Made by a program: the position numbers and the translations under genes. Below are positions 38,611-47,703 of a stretch of 64,000 nt of DNA, piece by piece. Source of the DNA: Xanthomonas citri pv. mangiferaeindicae (GTDB taxonomy: Bacteria; Pseudomonadota; Gammaproteobacteria; Xanthomonadales; Xanthomonadaceae); NCBI GenBank assembly GCA_002240395.1, contig CP016836.1, positions 1,302,001 to 1,366,000 on the forward strand, in the 5' to 3' direction. Numbering within the stretch: position 1 is the first letter of the stretch; each line of letters begins with the position of its first letter. The notes under the pieces are model-generated. The model worked only from the letters and a program-made list of their open reading frames with translations. It did not search any database and had not been told where the DNA came from.

Positions 38611-39810
38611 TCACTTGAGCTCGATCTTGATCGCCGCCGCCGCGTCGCGCGCGACAGCCCGCGCGGCCTCGACATCCTCGCCGCGCGCCAGGGTCACGCC
38701 GACCCGGCGCTGGCCCGCGACCGACGGCTTGCCGAACAGGCGCAGCGCGCTGTGCGGCGCCTGCAGCGCGGCCTCGATTCCCGAGAACGCGGGCACGCCG
38801 TGCCCCTGCGCCAGCAGCGCACAGGACGCGCCGGGTCCGGCGAGCAACACCGTGTCGTCGGCGTCGACCGGGATCGGCAGGCCGAGGATCGCGCGCGCAT
38901 GCAATGCGAACTCGCTCAGGTCCTGCGAGGCCAGCGTGACCAGGCCGGTGTCGTGCGGGCGCGGCGAGACCTCGCTGAACCAGACCTCGTCGCCGCGCAC
39001 GAACAGTTCGACGCCGAACACGCCGCACCCGCCCAGGTCGTCGGTGACCGCGCGTGCGATCTCGCGGGCCCGCGCCAACGCGCGCGGCGACATCGCCTGC
39101 GGCTGCCAGCTCTCGCGGTAGTCGCCGGCGATCTGCACATGGCCGATCGGCGCACAGAACGCGGTGCCGCCGGCATGACGCACGGTCAGCAGCGTGATCT
39201 CATACTCGAAGTCGACGAAGCCCTCGACGATGCAACGCCCGGCGCCTGCGCGGCCGCCGGTCTGCGCGTAGTCCCAGGCCGCATCGACATCGGCCTCCGT
39301 GCGCACCGTGCTCTGGCCCTTGCCCGACGACGACATCACCGGCTTGACCACGCACGGCAGGCCGATCGCCGCGATCGCCTCGCGGTACTGCGCATGGGTG
39401 TCGACGAAGCGGTACGGCGAGGTCGGCAGGCCGAGCGTCTCGGCCGCGAGCCGGCGGATGCCCTCGCGGTCCATCGTCAGCCGTGTCGCGCGCGCGGTCG
39501 GCACCACCTGCAGCCCGGCCTCGCGCTCGAGCGCAACCAGGGTGTCGGTGTGGATCGCTTCGATCTCGGGCACCACCAGATGCGGGCGCTCGGCGGCGAT
39601 CAGCGCGCGCAGCGCGGCCGGATCGAGCATGTCGAGCACATGGCTGCGATGCGCGACCTGCATCGCCGGCGCATCGGCGTAACGATCGGCGGCGATGACT
39701 TCGACGCCGAACCGCTGCAGCTCGATCGCGACCTCCTTGCCCAGTTCTCCGGAGCCGAGCAGCAGCACGCGGGTGGCGGAGGGGGACAGCGGGGTGCCGA
39801 GCGTGGTCAT
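38611..39810 (-). CDS. purT: formate-dependent phosphoribosylglycinamide formyltransferase
   Basis: 399 residues from ATG 39810 (TTG 39816 possible). PurT uses formate and ATP to formylate GAR in purine synthesis. ATP-grasp features: RVLLLGSGELGKEVAIE, VVKPVMSSSGKGQSTVR, VFGVELFVRGDEVWFSEVSPRPHDTG. A TACAAT -10-like box lies about 37 bases upstream on the minus strand, within an otherwise ordinary leader. Confidence 0.96.
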   Translation of the reverse strand: MTTLGTPLSPSATRVLLLGSGELGKEVAIELQRFGVEVIAADRYADAPAMQVAHRSHVLDMLDPAALRALIAAERPHLVVPEIEAIHTDTLVALEREAGLQVVPTARATRLTMDREGIRRLAAETLGLPTSPYRFVDTHAQYREAIAAIGLPCVVKPVMSSSGKGQSTVRTEADVDAAWDYAQTGGRAGAGRCIVEGFVDFEYEITLLTVRHAGGTAFCAPIGHVQIAGDYRESWQPQAMSPRALARAREIARAVTDDLGGCGVFGVELFVRGDEVWFSEVSPRPHDTGLVTLASQDLSEFALHARAILGLPIPVDADDTVLLAGPGASCALLAQGHGVPAFSGIEAALQAPHSALRLFGKPSVAGQRRVGVTLARGEDVEAARAVARDAAAAIKIELK

Positions 39811-39846
39811 GGACAAGGTCGTCCCGATAGCATCAGAAGGACCGGC

Positions 39847-39852
39847 ATTGTA
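39847..39852 (-). promoter_or_regulatory. purT: -10-like hexamer of purT
   Basis: TACAAT on the minus strand, about 37 bases before the purT ATG. No strong -35 was recognised. Confidence 0.4.
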
Positions 39853-39905
39853 GTCGGCGCGCCTCCGGAGGGCGTCCGCGCAAGGACGCCGACAGGCCCG
39901 CGCCC

Positions 39906-39939
39906 AAAAAAAAGACCCCGCCTAACGCGGGGTCTTTTC
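39906..39939 (-). terminator. intrinsic terminator after fadL
   Basis: AAGACCCCGC (39913-39922) and GCGGGGTCTT (39928-39937) form a perfect 10-bp stem around a 5-base loop. On the minus strand a run of nine T follows, so it ends the fadL transcript before purT. TTTT on the other side could also stop reverse transcripts. Confidence 0.9.
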
Positions 39940-39959
39940 GTCAAGCGAGACCGCTGCGA

Positions 39960-41306
39960 TCAGAAGCGGTACTGCGCCGACACGCCGAACAGGTTGGCGT
40001 TGCCGTCGAACGCACCGCGCAGACGGGAACCGCCACTGCCGGTGTTGATCTGCGGATTGCGCGGCTCGATGCGGGTGTAGGCCAGGTTGACGTCGAACGC
40101 GTCGTTGAGCTTCCAGGTCGCACCGACCGAATAGAACATGCGGTTGGCATCGGGCAGACGCGGGGTGCGGTGCTCGAGGTTGGTGGGCGTCTCGTCGTAG
40201 GCCACGCCGCCACGCAGCGTCCAGGCATCGTTGAGCTGGAACTCGGCGCCCAGCGAGTAGAAGTCGCTGTTCTTCCAGTCGAACGGCTCGACCGAATCCG
40301 GATCCGGGTTCTCGAACTGGATGCGGACCTCACGCATCGATTCCCAGCCCGTGCGGGCGTAGGTCGCCGCCAGCATGAAACCGTCGGTGACCTGCCAGGT
40401 CGCGCCGACGTTGAGGATCGACGGGGTGGTCAGCTCGGCGCGGGCATTGCCGTCGACGAACAGCGGACGGGTCATCGGGCTGGCATTGAAGACCGCACGC
40501 GCGTTGTCGGGCACGGTCCAGTCGACGGTGCCGCTGAGCTCGTAATCGATTTCCGAGCGGTAGCTCACGCCGATCGACACAGCGTCGGTCGGACGGAAGT
40601 GCGCGCCGATCAGCCAGCCGAAGCCGTTGTCGTCGCCCTGCACTTCGGCGGTGCCATCGGCGCCCTGCGGCGTGGCGAACGGCAGCGGGCGGGTCGCGGG
40701 ATTGGAGAACAGCAGCGCGCCGAAATCGACCCCCTTCGACAGCGTGACGTCCGCGCGCGAAGCGATGACGCCCAGGCCGACCGAGAAACGGTCACCCAGA
40801 TCCACCGCGCCCGAGAGCGTCAGGTCGATGATTTCCACTTCCGAGGTCAGCGCCGCGTAGCGGCCGACCCAACCCGGGTCGTACTCGGTCTTCAGGCCGA
40901 ACGGCGCACTGACCATCGCGCCCAGCGCGGTGCCATTGTCGAACTTGTGGACGACCGACATTGCCGGCACCGGGGTCACGTCGCCGGCGTTGCCGCCATT
41001 GTTGCCGGACATCGGGCGGCCGAGGGCGTCGACCGCGGCCCCCTTGTATTCGTAATTGAGGTCGATGACGGTCAGGTCGACCTGCATGGTCGTGCCCTCG
41101 AACTGGGTCATCACCGCCGGGTTGTTGGTGACCACCGAGCTGTCGCCGGTCTTGGCGGCGGTGCCGGCGAACGCGGCGCCCATCGACTTGACGCTGTTTT
41201 CCTTGAGCTGGAAGCCGGCGGCGTGCGCCTGGCCTGCGAATGCCAGGGCGCCGGCGATGCCGAGTGCCAACGCGGTGCATTGAATGATGCGGGGGTGGGT
41301 CGCCAT
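39960..41306 (-). CDS. FadL/OmpP1 family outer-membrane transport protein
   Basis: 448 residues: signal peptide ending in GQAHA|AGF, mature N-terminus AGFQLKENSVKSMGAAFAG, the conserved NNPAVMTQFEG plug segment, long-chain-fatty-acid-transporter barrel and terminal aromatic residue (YRF). FadL proteins pass long-chain fatty acids or hydrophobic compounds across the outer membrane. ATG 41306 has a GAGAGAGG ribosome binding site eight bases upstream. A TATAGT -10-like box (41432-41437, minus strand) may be its promoter, with no good -35. A strong terminator follows. Confidence 0.9.
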   Translation of the reverse strand: MATHPRIIQCTALALGIAGALAFAGQAHAAGFQLKENSVKSMGAAFAGTAAKTGDSSVVTNNPAVMTQFEGTTMQVDLTVIDLNYEYKGAAVDALGRPMSGNNGGNAGDVTPVPAMSVVHKFDNGTALGAMVSAPFGLKTEYDPGWVGRYAALTSEVEIIDLTLSGAVDLGDRFSVGLGVIASRADVTLSKGVDFGALLFSNPATRPLPFATPQGADGTAEVQGDDNGFGWLIGAHFRPTDAVSIGVSYRSEIDYELSGTVDWTVPDNARAVFNASPMTRPLFVDGNARAELTTPSILNVGATWQVTDGFMLAATYARTGWESMREVRIQFENPDPDSVEPFDWKNSDFYSLGAEFQLNDAWTLRGGVAYDETPTNLEHRTPRLPDANRMFYSVGATWKLNDAFDVNLAYTRIEPRNPQINTGSGGSRLRGAFDGNANLFGVSAQYRF

Positions 41307-41527
41307 GGTCGCCTCTCTCTCGAAGGTGTACTTGATGGTCCGGGCCTGGTTCGCAGAACGCGACCTTAAAGGCCTGGCCTGTGATGTCCGTTCGCCCTCG
41401 GAAAACCCCTCCCGACGCGCTCGGCGGGCGCACTATACCGTACCTCCCCGTCCGGAACCGTGCTGCATTGCGGCATGCCCGGAGGCCGTCGCGGCGCGCT
41501 TTACCCGGGCCTGCCGCCCCCTCGACA

Positions 41528-42238
41528 ATGCGTGCGCCCATGTTCGTCTCGATCCCCAACCGTCGCGCCAAAGCCCCGCTGCGCTGGGCCGTGCCGATGC
41601 TGTTTGTATTGTTGTGGGTGACGTTCCTGTGGGCGAGCACGCGCTCGGCCAACGAGCACTACGCCCTGCTGCTGGACTGGGGCGCGCTGTACGGCGAGCC
41701 GGTCGGCACCGACGGTGTCCTGGTCAACTGGCTCGACCCCGGCCCCTGGCTGCGCCTGGTGACGGCGTTGTTCCTGCATGCCGACTGGGCCCACCTGCTG
41801 GGCAACCTGGTGTTCTTGCTGATCTTCGGCCTGCCGGCCGAGCGGCTGATGGGCGCCTGGCGGTTGCTGGTGCTGTTCGTGCTGGGCGGGGCGGTGGCGA
41901 ACCTGGCTGCGGTGCTGGCGATCGGCGCGCCGGACCGGTTGATCATCGGCGCCAGTGGCGCGGTGTCCTCGCTGATCGGCGCGTACCTGGCATTGTTCCC
42001 GCGCGCACGGCTGGGCGTGGTCGTGCCGCTGGGCCTGTTCCTGGAGTTCGTCCGCGCGCCGGCCTCGCTGTTGATCGGAGTGTGGGCCCTGCTGCAGGTG
42101 TTCTTCGCCTACATCGGCCCGGCCTTCGGCGCCGTGGCCTGGGCCGCGCATCTGGCCGGGTTTCTGGTCGGCGTGGCCTTCGCGCTGGTCTCGCGCCACG
42201 CGATCGGCCAGCGGCTGCGGCGGCTCAAGGGCTACTGA
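41528..42238 (+). CDS. rhomboid family intramembrane serine protease
   Basis: 236 residues with about six membrane helices. Catalytic Ser143 in IIGASGAVSSLIG, His208 in WAAHLAGF, and the family HxxxN motif (HADWAHLLGN, His89/Asn93). Rhomboids cleave membrane-anchored proteins. ATG 41528 or 41540 can start; the first is chosen. It is divergent from fadL across a 221-bp gap in which I saw no further gene. Confidence 0.88.
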   Translation: MRAPMFVSIPNRRAKAPLRWAVPMLFVLLWVTFLWASTRSANEHYALLLDWGALYGEPVGTDGVLVNWLDPGPWLRLVTALFLHADWAHLLGNLVFLLIFGLPAERLMGAWRLLVLFVLGGAVANLAAVLAIGAPDRLIIGASGAVSSLIGAYLALFPRARLGVVVPLGLFLEFVRAPASLLIGVWALLQVFFAYIGPAFGAVAWAAHLAGFLVGVAFALVSRHAIGQRLRRLKGY

Positions 42239-42310
42239 AGGCCAGCGTTGGGGCCTCAGGATGGGCATGCGCGGGCCAGCCATGGCATCGCCCATCCCAA
42301 GCCCGACTCT

Positions 42311-42316
42311 TATACT
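42311..42316 (+). promoter_or_regulatory. -10-like hexamer just upstream of the DUF1820 gene
   Basis: TATACT ends 6 bases before ATG 42323 without a ribosome binding site; leaderless start possible. Confidence 0.35.
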
Positions 42317-42322
42317 TTGGCC

Positions 42323-42646
42323 ATGACCGCCAAGACGCTCTACAAGATCACCTTCCTCACCCACGGCAAGGTCTACGAGCTGTACGCGCAGCGCGTGGAG
42401 AGCGGGCGGCTGTGGGGCTTTGTCGAAGTCTCGGACCTGGTGTTCGATGTGCACGACGGCCTGGTCGTCGATCCGACCGAAGAACGGCTGCAGGCCGAAT
42501 TCGGCCACACCCGCACGCTGCATCTGCCGATGCAGAGCGTGCTGCGGGTCGAGGAAGTCGAGAAAAAAGGGCAGTCGGCGATCCGCGATGCGACCTCGGG
42601 CGAGAAGGTCGTCACGCCGTTCCCGCTGCCTGCCAAGCCGCGCTGA
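42323..42646 (+). CDS. DUF1820 family protein
   Basis: 107 residues matching DUF1820: LYKITFLTHGKVYELYAQRVESGRLWGFVEVSDLVF, VVDPTEERLQAEF, VLRVEEVEKKG. A small soluble cytoplasmic protein of unknown function found across gammaproteobacteria. It lies 84 bp after the rhomboid gene and before the ETF-QO gene, same strand. Confidence 0.85.
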   Translation: MTAKTLYKITFLTHGKVYELYAQRVESGRLWGFVEVSDLVFDVHDGLVVDPTEERLQAEFGHTRTLHLPMQSVLRVEEVEKKGQSAIRDATSGEKVVTPFPLPAKPR

Positions 42647-42764
42647 GCGGGCCGCGCAACACGGCGCGCTACACTTGCCGGCCGCGGCCACGCCGCCATC
42701 GCACGCATGCTGCGATGCTGCCCGACGGACGCTCCCATCACCCAGGCACCCGCCCAAGGCAACG

Positions 42765-44450
42765 ATGACGACACCTCAGGAACTGCTGCAGACCCACGGC
42801 CCGCGCGAATCGATGGAGTACGACGTGGTCGTCGTCGGCGCCGGCCCTGGTGGCCTGTCGACCGCGATCCGGCTCAAGCAACTGGCTGCGCAGGCCGGGC
42901 GCGAGGTGTCGGTCTGCGTGCTGGAGAAAGGCTCCGAACCCGGTGCGCACATCCTCTCGGGCGCGATCGTCGACCCGCGCGCATTGACCGAACTGATCCC
43001 CGACTGGCAGGCCAAGGGCGCGCCGCTCAAGCAGGCGGTCACGCGCGATGCGTTCCTGTTCCTGGACGAGACCGGCGCGAAGGCCACGCCGGATTTTCTG
43101 CTGCCCGACTGCTTCAAGAACCACGGCAACTACATTGTCAGCCTCGGCGCGGTCACGCGCTGGTTGGCGACGCAGGCCGAAGCCCTGGGCGTGGAGATCT
43201 TCCCCGGCTTCGCCGCGGCCGAAGTGCTCTACACCGACGAGGGTGCAGTGCGCGGCGTGGCAACGGGCAACCTGGGCATCGGCAAGGACGGCCAGCCGAC
43301 CGCCGAGTTCCAGCTGGGCATGGAACTGCATGCCAAGTACACGATCTTCGCCGAGGGCTCGCGCGGGCAGCTGGGCCGCGAACTGATCGCACGCTTCGCG
43401 CTCGACGAGGGCCGCGACCCGCAGAGCTACGGCCTGGGCATCAAGGAGCTGTGGCAGGTCGATCCGGCCAAGCATGAGCCGGGCTTGGTGGTGCACACCG
43501 CCGGCTGGCCGTTGACCGACGACACCTACGGCGGCTCGTTCCTCTACCACGCCGAGGATGGCAAGGTCGCGATCGGCCTGGTCGTCGGCTTGGACTACCG
43601 CAACCCCTGGCTGAGTCCGTTCGAAGAGTTCCAGCGGTTCAAGACGCATCCGGCGATCCGCAAGTATCTGGAGGGCGGCAAGCGCATCGGCTACGGCGCG
43701 CGCTCGATCACCGCCGGCGGCCTGCTGTCGATCCCCAAGCTGGTGTTCCCCGGCGGCGCATTCGTCGGCTGCGAGGCCGGCACGCTCAACGCCAGCCGGA
43801 TCAAGGGCAGCCATGCGGCGATCAAGACCGGCATGCTCGCCGCCGAGGCGGCGTTTGCGGCGCTGGGCGAGGGCCGCGGCGGCGACGAGCTGGCCGCCTA
43901 TCCGGCCGCGTTCGAATCGAGCTGGCTGCATGCCGAACTCGCGCAGTCCAAGAACTTCAAGCAGTGGTTCAAGAAGGGCCGTACGACCGCGACGCTGATG
44001 ACCGGTGTCGAACAATGGCTGCTGCCCAAGCTCGGCATCCGCACGCCGCCCTGGACGCTGCACCGCGACCGCCCCGACCACGCCTGCCTGGAGCCGGCCG
44101 CGCAGCACGCGAAGATCGCGTATCCCAAGCCCGATGGCGTGCTGACGTTCGACCGCCTGAGCTCGGTGTACCTGTCGAGCACCAATCACGACGAGGACCA
44201 GCCCGCGCATCTCACGCTCAAGGATCCGCGCGTGCCGGTGGATGTGAACCTGGCGACCTATGGCGGGCCGGAGGCGCGCTATTGCCCGGCAGCGGTCTAC
44301 GAGTTTGTCGAAGGGCCCGACGGCCCGCGGTTGCAGATCAACGCGCAGAACTGCGTGCACTGCAAGACCTGCGACATCAAGGACCCGACCCAGAACATCG
44401 TCTGGGTCGCCCCGCAAGGCGGCGGCGGTCCGAACTACGCGGGGATGTGA
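42765..44450 (+). CDS. electron transfer flavoprotein-ubiquinone oxidoreductase
   Basis: 561 residues. N-terminal FAD-binding GAGPGG (residues 25-30) and the C-terminal 4Fe-4S site (RYCPAAVY, then NCVHCKTCDIKDP). The enzyme passes electrons from ETF, reduced by fatty-acid and amino-acid dehydrogenases, to the quinone pool at the inner membrane. ATG 42765 gives a normal MTTPQELL start. The ETF subunit genes are not in this window. Confidence 0.95.
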   Translation: MTTPQELLQTHGPRESMEYDVVVVGAGPGGLSTAIRLKQLAAQAGREVSVCVLEKGSEPGAHILSGAIVDPRALTELIPDWQAKGAPLKQAVTRDAFLFLDETGAKATPDFLLPDCFKNHGNYIVSLGAVTRWLATQAEALGVEIFPGFAAAEVLYTDEGAVRGVATGNLGIGKDGQPTAEFQLGMELHAKYTIFAEGSRGQLGRELIARFALDEGRDPQSYGLGIKELWQVDPAKHEPGLVVHTAGWPLTDDTYGGSFLYHAEDGKVAIGLVVGLDYRNPWLSPFEEFQRFKTHPAIRKYLEGGKRIGYGARSITAGGLLSIPKLVFPGGAFVGCEAGTLNASRIKGSHAAIKTGMLAAEAAFAALGEGRGGDELAAYPAAFESSWLHAELAQSKNFKQWFKKGRTTATLMTGVEQWLLPKLGIRTPPWTLHRDRPDHACLEPAAQHAKIAYPKPDGVLTFDRLSSVYLSSTNHDEDQPAHLTLKDPRVPVDVNLATYGGPEARYCPAAVYEFVEGPDGPRLQINAQNCVHCKTCDIKDPTQNIVWVAPQGGGGPNYAGM

Positions 44451-44520
44451 GCCTGTGCGGCGCGCGGCGATGCTGCGCTGCCGCGACGGAACGCCGCAGG
44501 CATTTTCGCCGACCTGGCCG

Positions 44521-44526
44521 TATACT
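44521..44526 (+). promoter_or_regulatory. -10-like hexamer of the cytochrome c gene
   Basis: TATACT precedes two tandem palindromes and the GTG start 50 bases downstream. No strong -35 is visible. Confidence 0.4.
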
Positions 44527-44529
44527 CGC

Positions 44530-44551
44530 CCACAGCTGTGGTCCGCGGACC
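44530..44551. promoter_or_regulatory. two overlapping perfect palindromes in the cytochrome c leader
   Basis: CCACAGCTGTGG (44530-44541) and GGTCCGCGGACC (44540-44551) are both perfect 12-base palindromes sharing two bases, right after the TATACT box. They are candidate operator or leader-RNA hairpins. Confidence 0.45.
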
Positions 44552-44576
44552 ATGTCGCCAAAGCCAAGGGTGCTTC

Positions 44577-45092
44577 GTGCGCAACTACGATCTCGAATTC
44601 CTCAAGCGCTTCTCGATGGTGCTGGTGTTTCTGACCATCGTCACACTGGGCCTGATTGCTGGCGCCTGGTTCCTGCATCGTTCGGTGCCGACCGAAGTTC
44701 CGCCCAATGTCGCCCAGCGCACCGAGGCGCGCATCGCGCCGGTGGGCGCGGTCTACGCCGGCGCCACCGGTGCCGCCGCGCAGGCAGCCGCATCGGCCGC
44801 TGCGGCTGCGGCCGCGACCTCGCAGGCCGCCTACGGCGGCACGCTCGAAGGCTCGGTGATCTTCGAGAACCTGTGCGCGGGCTGCCACACCTCCGGCGCC
44901 GGCGGCGCGCCGACGCTCGACCACGCGCACTGGGATGCGCGCCTCGCCCAGGGCAAGGAGACGCTGTACAAGCATTCGATCGAAGGCTTCACCGGCGCGG
45001 CCGGCGTGATGCCCGCGCGCGGCGGCAACCCGGCGCTGACCGACGAGCAGATGCATGCCGTGGTCGATTGGATGGTCGACAACCTGAAGTAA
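44577..45092 (+). CDS. membrane-anchored cytochrome c5-type protein
   Basis: 171 residues. One N-terminal membrane helix (FSMVLVFLTIVTLGLIAGAWFL), an Ala-rich linker, and a class I heme domain: CAGCH at 100-104 and the Met ligand in GVMPARGG (Met145). It would be a periplasmic, membrane-anchored electron carrier. The GTG start is supported by AAGGG six bases upstream; an in-frame alternative further upstream is not natural. It follows the ETF-QO gene and may share the respiratory context. Confidence 0.88.
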   Translation: MRNYDLEFLKRFSMVLVFLTIVTLGLIAGAWFLHRSVPTEVPPNVAQRTEARIAPVGAVYAGATGAAAQAAASAAAAAAATSQAAYGGTLEGSVIFENLCAGCHTSGAGGAPTLDHAHWDARLAQGKETLYKHSIEGFTGAAGVMPARGGNPALTDEQMHAVVDWMVDNLK

Positions 45093-45119
45093 GCCCTGTC
45101 GGGCATGCGCACCACCTGG

Positions 45120-45139
45120 ACGCCGCCTTCGGGCGGCGT
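45120..45139 (+). terminator. hairpin after the cytochrome c gene
   Basis: ACGCCGCC and GGCGGCGT pair around a TTCG tetraloop, 28 bases after the stop. No T-run follows; likely terminator or mRNA-stabilising structure. Confidence 0.55.
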
Positions 45140-45176
45140 CGTCGTGTCAGGCCCTCGAGGCCGATGGAGAGTCCCT

Positions 45177-46889
45177 ATGTGCCGTCCCCCTCATGCCCGT
45201 CTGCTGCCACGTCTGCTCGCCTGTGCCTGGATCGCCATCGGCCCGGTCGCTACGTATGCGGCGCCGCCGGTCGTCTTCGTCGACGCCCCTGTCGCCGCGC
45301 CGCGCACGATCACGCTGGTGGGGCAGGTCACCGGTGCCTTCGGCGACGGGCTCGGTGGCTGGTTCCTGCAGACCGATAAGCCCGAGCGCGGTCTGCCACC
45401 GGCGGTGTTCGTGGACGCCCGCGGGCACGACGACGCACCGGCCGCGGGCGCGCATGTGCGGGTCGCCGGCGCCCTGACGAACGTCGATGGTGTGCCGACG
45501 CTGCAGCCGTCCCGCATCGAGGTGCTGACCACGCCCGCGCCGCGACTCGCGCCCCTGGTGCTCACCTCACCCCCCAATGACTGGGCGGCCTTGGCCGGCC
45601 GCTGGGTGCGCATCGATGCGCCGCTGACCCTGACCGGCCAGCACGACCGCGCACGGCGCGGGACACTGATCGCAAGCTTCGACGGCCGGCTGTACTCGCC
45701 GACCGAGATCGCCTGGCCCGGACGCGACGCGGCAATGGTGCAGGCCGCCAACGCCCTCAATCGCGTGCTGCTCGACGATGGCCGCGACGCGGCGCCCGAC
45801 GCCGGCCTGCCCTGGTACCTGCCCGCGCATGCGCAGGCGCTGCGCACCGGCAGCGTCCTGACCGGCGTCGAAGGCATCGTCGACCATCGCGACGGCGCGT
45901 GGCGGCTGCAACTGACCGCGCCACTGCAGGCGCAGCCGGCGCCGCGTCCACCGGCACCGATGGTCGAAGGCGATGTGCGTCTGGCCGCCTTCAATCTGGA
46001 AAACCTGTTCAACGGCGATGGCCGCGGCGGCGGCTTCCCCACGCCACGCGGGGCGCGCGCACCGGCCGAACTGGCGCGCCAGATCGACGGCCTGGTCTCG
46101 ACCATCAGCGCGCTGGATGTCGATGTCGCCGCACTGATGGAACTGGAGAACGACGGCTACGATGCGTATTCGAGCATCGCGCAACTGGTCGATGCCCTGA
46201 ACGCCGCGGGCCCGGCGCGCGACTGGCGCTTCGTCGACACCGGCACGGGCCCCGGCACCAATCCGGTCCGGGTCGGCTTGATCTACCGCAACACCCGCGT
46301 GCGCCCAAAGGGCGCGCCGGCCATGCTCGAAGGCGGGCCCTTCGTCGAACTGAGCCGCGTGCCGCTGGCGCAGGCCTTCGTGCCGCTGCGCGATGGCCGC
46401 GCGGACGGTGCCGATTTCAGCGTCGTCGCGGTGCATCTCAAGTCCAAGGGCTGCCGCGATGCCGCCGGTGCCGATACCGACGGGGGCGACGGCCAGGCCT
46501 GCTGGAAGGCAACACGCACCGAATCGGCGCAGCGCCTGCGCGATTGGCTGGCCACCGCACCGACCCCGGCCGCCGAGCGCATCGCCGTGGTCGGCGACTT
46601 CAACGCCTATGCGATGGAGGATCCGGTGCGCGTGTTCATCGATGCCGGCTGGCGCGACCCGTTCGCTCGTGCCGAGCCGCCTGCCCACAGCTTCGTGTTC
46701 GACGGCCAGGCCGGTCGCCTGGACCATGTGATGCTGAGCCCGGCGCTGGCCACGCGCCTGGCCGGCGCTGCGAAATGGCACAGCAACGCCGACGAGCCGG
46801 TCGACATCCGCGAGCGTGAGGCAAACGGCCCGTGGCGCAGCTCCGACCACGACCCGCTGGTGATCGGGCTGCGTCTGCGTGCGCACTGA
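45177..46889 (+). CDS. secreted endonuclease/exonuclease/phosphatase family nuclease
   Basis: 570 residues with a signal peptide ending near VATYAA. After an OB-like N-terminal region comes the EEP nuclease domain: AAFNLENLF, ALMELENDGYDAYSSI, VVAVHLKSKG, VVGDFNAY, and the C-terminal SSDHDPLVIG, as in extracellular nucleases of the ExeM/NucH type. It would degrade extracellular DNA. A GGAGAGTC box precedes ATG 45177. Conserved Cys pair (GCRDAAG and GQACWKATRT) may form a disulfide. Confidence 0.88.
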   Translation: MCRPPHARLLPRLLACAWIAIGPVATYAAPPVVFVDAPVAAPRTITLVGQVTGAFGDGLGGWFLQTDKPERGLPPAVFVDARGHDDAPAAGAHVRVAGALTNVDGVPTLQPSRIEVLTTPAPRLAPLVLTSPPNDWAALAGRWVRIDAPLTLTGQHDRARRGTLIASFDGRLYSPTEIAWPGRDAAMVQAANALNRVLLDDGRDAAPDAGLPWYLPAHAQALRTGSVLTGVEGIVDHRDGAWRLQLTAPLQAQPAPRPPAPMVEGDVRLAAFNLENLFNGDGRGGGFPTPRGARAPAELARQIDGLVSTISALDVDVAALMELENDGYDAYSSIAQLVDALNAAGPARDWRFVDTGTGPGTNPVRVGLIYRNTRVRPKGAPAMLEGGPFVELSRVPLAQAFVPLRDGRADGADFSVVAVHLKSKGCRDAAGADTDGGDGQACWKATRTESAQRLRDWLATAPTPAAERIAVVGDFNAYAMEDPVRVFIDAGWRDPFARAEPPAHSFVFDGQAGRLDHVMLSPALATRLAGAAKWHSNADEPVDIREREANGPWRSSDHDPLVIGLRLRAH

Positions 46890-46975
46890 CGCACGCGGCG
46901 AATGCCGGGGCGGCGCCGGGCATGCAGACATGACGGCTGCGCATGTCCGCCACGGTGCCGTCGCGGCGGGCTCGG

Positions 46976-46981
46976 TATCAT
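46976..46981 (+). promoter_or_regulatory. -10-like hexamer just upstream of a hydrolase gene
   Basis: TATCAT ends 7 bases before ATG 46989; leaderless start possible. Confidence 0.25.
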
Positions 46982-46988
46982 CAGCGCC

Positions 46989-47654
46989 ATGATGTCCCCC
47001 ACCTTTCCCACGCAATCGGGCCCATTGACGCTGGCCGGCCCGGTCGGCGCACTCGAAGCCGCACTCGACCTGCCCGACGCCGATGTCCCTGCGCTGCCGC
47101 TGGTGGCGGTGGTCTGCCATCCGCTGCCCACCGAGGGCGGCACGATGCACAACAAGGTCGTGACGATGGTCGCGCGCTCGCTGCGCGAACTCGGGGCGAC
47201 GACGCTGCGCTTCAATTTCCGCGGCACCGGCGCCTCCGAAGGCCAGTTCGACCGCGGCGACGGCGAGACCGACGACCTGACCGCCGTGGTCGAGTGGGTG
47301 CGTCGCGAGCGGCCGGGCGATGCGCTGTGGCTGGCCGGTTTCAGTTTCGGCGCCTACGTGTCGTTGCGTGCCAGCGATGCGTTGAAGCCCGATCTGCTGA
47401 TCTCGGTCGCCCCGCCCGCCGGGCGCTGGGATTTCGACCGCATCGTGCTGCCGGACTGCCCGTGGCTGGTGATCCAGGGCGAGTCCGATGAAATCGTCGA
47501 TCCCGAGGCGGTCTACCGCTGGCTCGAGGAACGCGACGCCCAAGCCGAGCTGGTGCGCATGCCCGACACCGGCCATTTCTTCCACCGCCGGATGATCGAC
47601 CTGCGCGGCGTGGTCAAGAACGGCGTCCGCGGCTACCTGCCCACAGCACGATGA
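46989..47654 (+). CDS. alpha/beta hydrolase of the dienelactone/KANL3-like group
   Basis: 221 residues. CHPLPTEGGTMHNKVV after the first strand, nucleophile GFSFGAYVS, Asp in IQGESDEIVD, and His in DTGHFFHRR. Such small cytoplasmic hydrolases are mostly uncharacterised. The second ATG at 46992 is also possible. It follows the nuclease gene by 99 bp. Confidence 0.85.
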   Translation: MMSPTFPTQSGPLTLAGPVGALEAALDLPDADVPALPLVAVVCHPLPTEGGTMHNKVVTMVARSLRELGATTLRFNFRGTGASEGQFDRGDGETDDLTAVVEWVRRERPGDALWLAGFSFGAYVSLRASDALKPDLLISVAPPAGRWDFDRIVLPDCPWLVIQGESDEIVDPEAVYRWLEERDAQAELVRMPDTGHFFHRRMIDLRGVVKNGVRGYLPTAR

Positions 47655-47703
47655 GTCGGCTCCGCCATGCCCGTCCCGGCCACGCACTGACGCGAGGCCG
47701 GCG

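Noticed and set aside
41381..41527. Upstream extension of the rhomboid gene
   Set aside because: It would add an Arg/Pro-rich segment before the first membrane helix; no start context supports it.
42764..45092. Respiratory operon of ETF-QO with cytochrome c
   Set aside because: The cytochrome gene has its own -10 box and palindromic leader, so a shared transcript is not supported.
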